Origin: an uncultured Lachnospiraceae bacterium
Lineage (GTDB): Bacteria; Bacillota_A; Clostridia; Lachnospirales; Lachnospiraceae
Direction: 5' to 3'
DNA length: 9,500 nucleotides
Assembly (NCBI GenBank): GCA_900556645.1
Contig: USPJ01000025.1
Location: 1-9,500, forward strand
A program made the position numbers and the translations under genes. Positions within the stretch are counted from its first letter, which is position 1. Every line of letters begins with the position of its first letter. This document shows positions 5,821 through 9,500 of this stretch, in pieces. Under the pieces are notes generated by a model. That model searched no databases. It saw only the letters and a program-made list of their open reading frames with translations, and had not been told where the DNA came from.

Positions 5821-6861
5821 TTATTCTTCCTCGGATATTTTATAAATCTCCGCAATCAAAAAGACTCCCACCGGTCCCAGAAAGAATCCAAACACGCCAA
5901 AGACGCAAAGTCCGATATAAGTACTGATAAGCACAAGCATGGGGTGAATCGCCAGTTTATTTCCGATAAGCTTCGGTTCCAGAAATTCTCTGGTAAAATT
6001 GCAAATCAGATAAATAATCCCGTAAGCTGCCGCCAACACATACTGTCCGCAGAATACTTTAATTAACAGCCACGGAATAAAAACCGTTCCCGTTCCGAAA
6101 AAAGGAAGGGCATCGCACAGCCCGATACAACAACCCACAAGGATTGCATAGGAATTTCCCGTTAAAAAAAGTCCGATACAGCAGATGGTGCTGATAACCA
6201 GAAGAATGATAAATTGTGCCTTCAGGTAGGTTCCTCCTGCCCTTTTCATATTTTTTCCGATTCGGTACGTCAGCCTTCCTATGGGATGATTCATCATTTT
6301 CCTGCGGATATTGGGATAATCCGCCAGAATCAGAATGGCAGAAACGATAATTACCACCAAAATACTAAACCCCACCAAAAAACCTTTGGCGTATCCAATG
6401 GAATAATTCATAACCCTTGGCACCAGCTGATTCTGGCATTTTTCCCAGATAAGCGGCAGCTTTGCCACCACATATTCATTTACATGTCCCGGACCGATTC
6501 CACATATGGATTCCACTCTGGCACAACAGGAATCCCAGATTTCTTCTCCCCGTCCCATATAAACTTCATAATTATCCGCCAGCTTTTTGGCTTGAGCCAC
6601 AAGGGCTACTCCCGCACTTCCCAAAACAGCTCCCACAACCAGAAAGGTCAACAGTACCAGCAAGGCACTGAGGATACCTCTCTTAATCTTCCATTTTCTA
6701 TTGATTTTTTCCAACAACGGATTTAACAAAACAGCAATCCCGTAAGCTAAGATAAAAGGAAATATCAATCTCAGCAGATAACGTAGCATCAGATAGACAA
6801 CCGCAGTAATTACTGCGATTTTTAATAGTTGTAGGATTGGCTTTCTCACTTCTTCTCTCAT
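5821..6861 (-). CDS. AI-2E family membrane protein, YtvI-like
   Basis: This is a 346-residue integral membrane protein of the AI-2E (formerly UPF0118/PerM) family. Hydrophobic segments lie at about 12-48 (two helices), 62-90, 158-180, 213-234, 237-270, 272-290 and 304-340, with a soluble loop at 91-157, the usual family plan of about eight helices. The signature DALPFFGTG is at 250-258, followed by the family's conserved LEPKLIGNKLAIHPM stretch at 294-308. The clostridial YtvI branch is linked to sporulation in Bacillus by name; other members export autoinducer-2 or act as ion antiporters, so the substrate is not known here. The start is uncertain: the ATG at 6861 has no clear ribosome site, a stop codon lies only five codons further upstream, and a GTG four codons in is the alternative. 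The gene is divergent from the pseudouridine synthase gene, and no convincing promoter for it was found in the 91-base gap. Confidence 0.85.
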   Translation of the reverse strand: MREEVRKPILQLLKIAVITAVVYLMLRYLLRLIFPFILAYGIAVLLNPLLEKINRKWKIKRGILSALLVLLTFLVVGAVLGSAGVALVAQAKKLADNYEVYMGRGEEIWDSCCARVESICGIGPGHVNEYVVAKLPLIWEKCQNQLVPRVMNYSIGYAKGFLVGFSILVVIIVSAILILADYPNIRRKMMNHPIGRLTYRIGKNMKRAGGTYLKAQFIILLVISTICCIGLFLTGNSYAILVGCCIGLCDALPFFGTGTVFIPWLLIKVFCGQYVLAAAYGIIYLICNFTREFLEPKLIGNKLAIHPMLVLISTYIGLCVFGVFGFFLGPVGVFLIAEIYKISEEE

Positions 6862-6936
6862 GGAAAAAGTATGTCAGAAAAGTTTTCAAAATATGCAGTT
6901 CTCACTCACAAAAAAGATGTATTTTCCAAAAGGCTA

Positions 6937-6945
6937 TGGTATACT
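6937..6945 (+). promoter_or_regulatory. Extended -10 promoter directly before the pseudouridine synthase gene
   Basis: TGGTATACT fits an extended -10 box (TG, one base, TATACT). At the -35 position there is no good match (ATGTAT with a 17-base spacer), which an extended -10 can offset. Only seven bases separate the box from the ATG at 6953, so transcription would begin at or next to the start codon. Confidence 0.5.
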
Positions 6946-6952
6946 CTTAGTT

Positions 6953-7597
6953 ATGTTAGAAATTATTTTTGAAGACAAATCAATCATTATATGTAAAAAA
7001 CCAGCAGGTGTTCCCACCCAGACTCCAAAAACCGGCATTTCAGACATGGTCAGCCTTTTAAAATCCTACCGTGTCTCAAAGGGCGAACCGCCTTATCTGG
7101 GGTTGGTTCACCGCTTAGACCAACCGGTGGAGGGTGTTATGGTCTTTGCCAAAGCCAAAGAAAGTGCGGCTTTTTTGTCCAAGCAGATGCAGAACGGACA
7201 ATTTGAAAAGTATTACTACGCCATGGTACAGGGCAGTATCCAGCCTGCCTCCGGTACTCTGGAAGATTATCTTTTGCGGAACGGAAAAACAAATGTCTCT
7301 TCCGTGGTTTCACCAGAAACTTCCGGTGCAAAGCTGGCACGTCTGACCTACGAGACGGTAACCTCTTACCCGGACCGTACTCTTTTGAGAGTGAAGCTGG
7401 ATACGGGACGCCATCATCAGATACGTGTACAGCTTGCCCATGCCGGCCATCCTCTTGTGGGGGATAAAAAATACGGCGAGAATACTCCCGACTATCTTCC
7501 TCTGGGGCTTTGCTCCTACCACATCGGATTCCTGCATCCTGAAACAAAAGAAAAGTGCGTATATGAAATAAAGCCTAGCGGACCTGCTTTCCGCTAA
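6953..7597 (+). CDS. RluA-family RNA pseudouridine synthase, short form
   Basis: It converts selected uridines in rRNA or tRNA to pseudouridine. From the ATG at 6953 the protein has 214 residues, beginning MLEIIFEDKSIIICKKPAGVPTQTP, which is the normal first strand of the catalytic domain; there is no N-terminal S4 RNA-binding domain. The catalytic motif is LVHRLDQPVEGVMVFAK with Asp56; the usual T-S-G after HRLD is replaced by V-E-G, a pattern seen in some members. KYYYAMVQG at 86, LDTGRHHQIRVQLAHAGHPLVGDKKYG at 149-175 and LGLCSYHIGFLHP at 185 are the remaining family blocks. The frame is open upstream to an ATG at 6860, but that 31-residue extension is not family-like and overlaps the divergent gene. 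No ribosome site precedes 6953, and an extended -10 box ends seven bases before it, so the message may be leaderless. The target uridine cannot be read from sequence. Confidence 0.9.
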   Translation: MLEIIFEDKSIIICKKPAGVPTQTPKTGISDMVSLLKSYRVSKGEPPYLGLVHRLDQPVEGVMVFAKAKESAAFLSKQMQNGQFEKYYYAMVQGSIQPASGTLEDYLLRNGKTNVSSVVSPETSGAKLARLTYETVTSYPDRTLLRVKLDTGRHHQIRVQLAHAGHPLVGDKKYGENTPDYLPLGLCSYHIGFLHPETKEKCVYEIKPSGPAFR

Positions 7598-7605
7598 GCT
7601 TTTTT
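7573..7605. terminator. Bidirectional terminator between convergent genes
   Basis: GCCTAGCGGA (7573-7582) and TCCGCTAAGC (7590-7599) pair with one mismatch around a seven-base loop and are followed by TTTTTT on the plus strand. The stop codon of the pseudouridine synthase (7595-7597) lies inside the 3' arm. On the minus strand the same stem is followed by CTTTATTTC, and it starts about 19 bases after the response regulator stop, so it can serve both convergent units. Confidence 0.85.
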
Positions 7606-7618
7606 ATCGTTTTCAACC

Positions 7619-8308
7619 TTATACCTTAAACCGATATCCTACGCCCCAGATAGTTTCAATGTACTGCGGCTTTGCCGTGTTGAATTCTATCTTTTCTCGA
7701 ATCTTTTTGATATGAACCGTTACCGTAGCAATATCTCCGATGGATTCCATATCCCAAATCTCTTTGAACAGCTCTTCTTTGGTAAATACCCGGTTGGGAT
7801 TCTCTGCCAAGAAACAGAGCAAATCAAATTCCTTAGAGGTAAATGCCTTCTCTTCATCATTGACCCAGACCCTTCTGGCATCCTTATCAATTTTGATTCC
7901 ACGAATTTCTATAATATTGCGTTCTTCCACACTGCTGCCTATGAGCCGCTCATAACGTGCCATATGTGCTTTGACCCTTGCCACCAGCTCGCTGGGTGAA
8001 AACGGCTTAGTAATATAATCATCCGCTCCCAAGCCCAATCCTCTGATTTTGTCAATATCTTCTTTTTTTGCTGAAACCATCAAAATCGGCGTATTCTTCT
8101 GCTCCCGAATTCTCTTGCAGATTTCAAATCCGTCCACCCCCGGAAGCATCAAGTCCAAAATAAATAAATCAAAATCCTCGGCTAATGCCCGTGCCAATCC
8201 CACATCACCGGTATTCTCTATCTCCACCGTAAATCCGCTGAGTTCCAGATAATCACGCTCTAAATCTGCAATTGCCACCTCATCCTCAATAATCAATATT
8301 TTACTCAT
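7619..8308 (-). CDS. OmpR/PhoB-family response regulator
   Basis: A 229-residue DNA-binding transcription regulator. The receiver domain is residues 1-120: acidic pair Glu8-Asp9, phosphoacceptor Asp52 in FILDLMLPGVDG, Ser79 in MVSAKK, and Lys101 in YITKPFSP. The winged-helix output domain covers about 130-229, with FTSKEFDLLCFLAENPNRVFTKEELFKEIW, the recognition region ATVTVHIKKIREKIE and the terminal IETIWGVGYRF typical of this family. All phosphorylation residues are intact. The ATG at 8308 has a perfect AGGAGG six bases upstream, which lies inside the last codons of the histidine kinase gene. The two genes overlap by eight bases (ATGAGTAA), so translation is coupled. The target genes cannot be inferred from this window. 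Confidence 0.96.
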   Translation of the reverse strand: MSKILIIEDEVAIADLERDYLELSGFTVEIENTGDVGLARALAEDFDLFILDLMLPGVDGFEICKRIREQKNTPILMVSAKKEDIDKIRGLGLGADDYITKPFSPSELVARVKAHMARYERLIGSSVEERNIIEIRGIKIDKDARRVWVNDEEKAFTSKEFDLLCFLAENPNRVFTKEELFKEIWDMESIGDIATVTVHIKKIREKIEFNTAKPQYIETIWGVGYRFKV

Positions 8309-9383
8309 TTGGTACCTCCTGATATTTTCGGATTACAAAATACATTGTTGTTCCCGTAGACTCCTTACTGGTTGCCCAGATTTTACCGCCATGGTCCTCT
8401 ATAATCTTCTTTACAATGGAAAGTCCGATTCCGCTGCCTCCGGTGGCAGAATTTCGGGAAGCATCTGCCCGATAGAACCGCTCAAAGATATACGGCAAAT
8501 CCTTCGCCGCAATTCCTCTTCCGTTGTCCTCAAACTCAAATTGTATAAAATCCCCCACATCTCTTACCCGAATATTAATAAAACCATTTTCCTTATCCAG
8601 ATACTTCACCGAGTTGTTAATAATGTTATGGATGACCCTGCGAATCTGCTCCGGGTCCATAATCACTATCACATCATCCTCCGCATAGTTAATATAGGAA
8701 AGTCCGATTCCCTTGGAATCCAAATCCAATCCAATCTCTTCAATACAGTCGTTAAAATAATCCGCCACGTTAATCTTACTGAAATTGTACGGAATACGGT
8801 TGGTATCAATCTTGGCATAAATGGTCAGCTCATTAATCAATAAATCCATCTCATTGGTTTTATTGTAAATAGTGCGGACATACTTATCCATTTTCTCCGG
8901 CGTATCTGCCACACCGTCCATGATACCTTCCACATAACCCTTGATTGCCGTAATCGGTGTTTTCAGGTCATGGGAAATATTACTAATCAGCTCCCGGTTG
9001 TCCTTCTCGTTCCGCATCCGTTCCTCCGAAGAGGTCTTCAACTGTAATCTCATCTGTTCAAAACTTTGACACAGCTCGCTGATTTCATCATTTCCTTCTA
9101 CTTCTATTTCAAAATCCAGATTGCCGTCCCGAATATTCTCTGCCGCTTTTTCCAGTCGCCGAATCGGTTCTATAATGGTATGGGAAATCCATGCTACCAT
9201 CATAAATGCCAAAAAGACCAGAATAAGCACAATCAGCATACCCATGTCTATCAGAATGTCCTTCGCCTGCATAATCGCATTTGCCTGCGTGCGATATATG
9301 ACAAACGTTGCCATTCCCATCATTAACATGGGAAGAAATATGATACTGCAGAACGCAATCATCAGTCTCGTTCTTAGCTTCAT
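8301..9383 (-). CDS. Membrane sensor histidine kinase with minimal extracellular part
   Basis: This 360-residue partner of the response regulator has two membrane helices at about 7-30 and 46-69, leaving only about 15 residues outside. It therefore has no classical extracellular sensor domain and probably senses through the membrane or a partner protein. Next come HAMP (about 70-122, IIEPIRRLEKAAENI then DEISELCQSFEQM), the HisKA dimerisation helix with phosphoacceptor His138 in NISHDLKTPITAIKGY, and a HATPase domain with N box HNIINNSVKY (253-261), DNGRG (286-290), FERFYR (300-305) and GGSGIGLSIVKKI (315-327). All catalytic motifs are present. The ATG at 9383 has an AGAGGA site seven bases upstream and an extended -10 promoter above it. 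The kinase precedes its regulator, the reverse of the more common order in Firmicutes. Confidence 0.95.
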   Translation of the reverse strand: MKLRTRLMIAFCSIIFLPMLMMGMATFVIYRTQANAIMQAKDILIDMGMLIVLILVFLAFMMVAWISHTIIEPIRRLEKAAENIRDGNLDFEIEVEGNDEISELCQSFEQMRLQLKTSSEERMRNEKDNRELISNISHDLKTPITAIKGYVEGIMDGVADTPEKMDKYVRTIYNKTNEMDLLINELTIYAKIDTNRIPYNFSKINVADYFNDCIEEIGLDLDSKGIGLSYINYAEDDVIVIMDPEQIRRVIHNIINNSVKYLDKENGFINIRVRDVGDFIQFEFEDNGRGIAAKDLPYIFERFYRADASRNSATGGSGIGLSIVKKIIEDHGGKIWATSKESTGTTMYFVIRKYQEVPNE

Positions 9384-9407
9384 AGGCTTTTCCTCTCATT
9401 CTTATTC

Positions 9408-9426
9408 ATTATAGCACGATTCCCCA
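9408..9426 (-). promoter_or_regulatory. Extended -10 promoter of the kinase/regulator pair
   Basis: TGCTATAAT (9416-9408) is a perfect extended -10 box reading leftward. No good -35 is seen at the usual distance (ATAGGA), but the region further upstream is very AT-rich and could act as an UP element. TGGGGAATC (9418-9426) sits four bases upstream of the -10 box, matching the promoter of the lipoprotein gene. The leader would be about 18 bases and includes the ribosome site. Confidence 0.65.
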
Positions 9427-9470
9427 CAATTCCTATGGCTATTTCTTAAAAGAATTCTAAATTTTTTATA

Positions 9471-9490
9471 AAAATAGTGTCTTCGACACT
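9471..9490 (-). terminator. Probable terminator of a gene beyond the right edge
   Basis: AGTGTC and GACACT (9485-9490 with 9476-9481) pair perfectly around GAA and, read leftward, are followed by ATTTTTAT. This fits a small intrinsic terminator for a minus-strand gene ending outside the window, and it separates that gene from the kinase promoter. With a stem of only six pairs it may be leaky. Confidence 0.5.
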
Positions 9491-9500
9491 TCAGCTCCCC

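Noticed and set aside
6860..6952. 31-residue N-terminal extension of the pseudouridine synthase
   Set aside because: The extra residues are not family-like, begin within the divergent gene's start, and span the likely promoter.
9441..9448. Palindrome AGAATTCT upstream of the kinase promoter
   Set aside because: An eight-base palindrome in AT-rich DNA is expected by chance, and no second copy or spacing rule was seen.
1..9500. New defence, mobile or biosynthetic system
   Set aside because: Every main ORF belongs to a known family, no transposase, integrase, repeats or array were found, and the gene content is housekeeping and signalling; only the chimeric ORF departs from this.

Overview
The window looks like a chromosomal piece of a Gram-positive anaerobe of the class Clostridia, most probably a Lachnospiraceae member. 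The pointers are strong AGGAGG-type ribosome binding sites, a T-box leader before a eukaryote-like (short) prolyl-tRNA synthetase, a CotS-type kinase-like protein, a YtvI-like AI-2E family membrane protein and a PEGA-domain lipoprotein. No mobile element, CRISPR array, rRNA or tRNA gene was seen. Most of it is ordinary core genome; no new multi-gene system is evident.

Layout: on the minus strand, reading right to left, a histidine kinase (8301-9383) overlaps its response regulator (7619-8308). This pair converges on a plus-strand RluA-type pseudouridine synthase (6953-7597), and the two units share a hairpin terminator. Divergent from the synthase is a YtvI/AI-2E family membrane protein (5821-6861). 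Next comes a promoter plus complete proline T-box leader (5559-5819), then a probable operon of proS (4042-5484), cca (2668-3999) and a CotS-like kinase (1624-2604). A good sigma-A promoter follows, serving a lipoprotein gene (208-1560). At the left edge is the first part of nagA (1-96).

The most unusual object is the ORF at 208-1560. Its first ~270 codons encode an exported lipoprotein with a PEGA domain. Its last ~184 codons are glucosamine-6-phosphate deaminase (NagB) lacking about 60 N-terminal residues. The two parts join in frame at an Asn-Leu-Asp-Glu-Tyr stretch that fits both families, and the next gene is nagA, the usual partner of nagB. This is either a real deletion/recombination across a short homology or an assembly misjoin.

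How the genes work together: the proS-cca-kinase unit links proline tRNA charging (sensed by the T-box) with tRNA 3'-end maturation. The kinase/regulator pair is a self-contained signalling unit whose membrane sensor has almost no extracellular part. The lipoprotein gene and the kinase/regulator pair carry very similar promoters, with a common TGGGGAATC motif just upstream of the -10 box.
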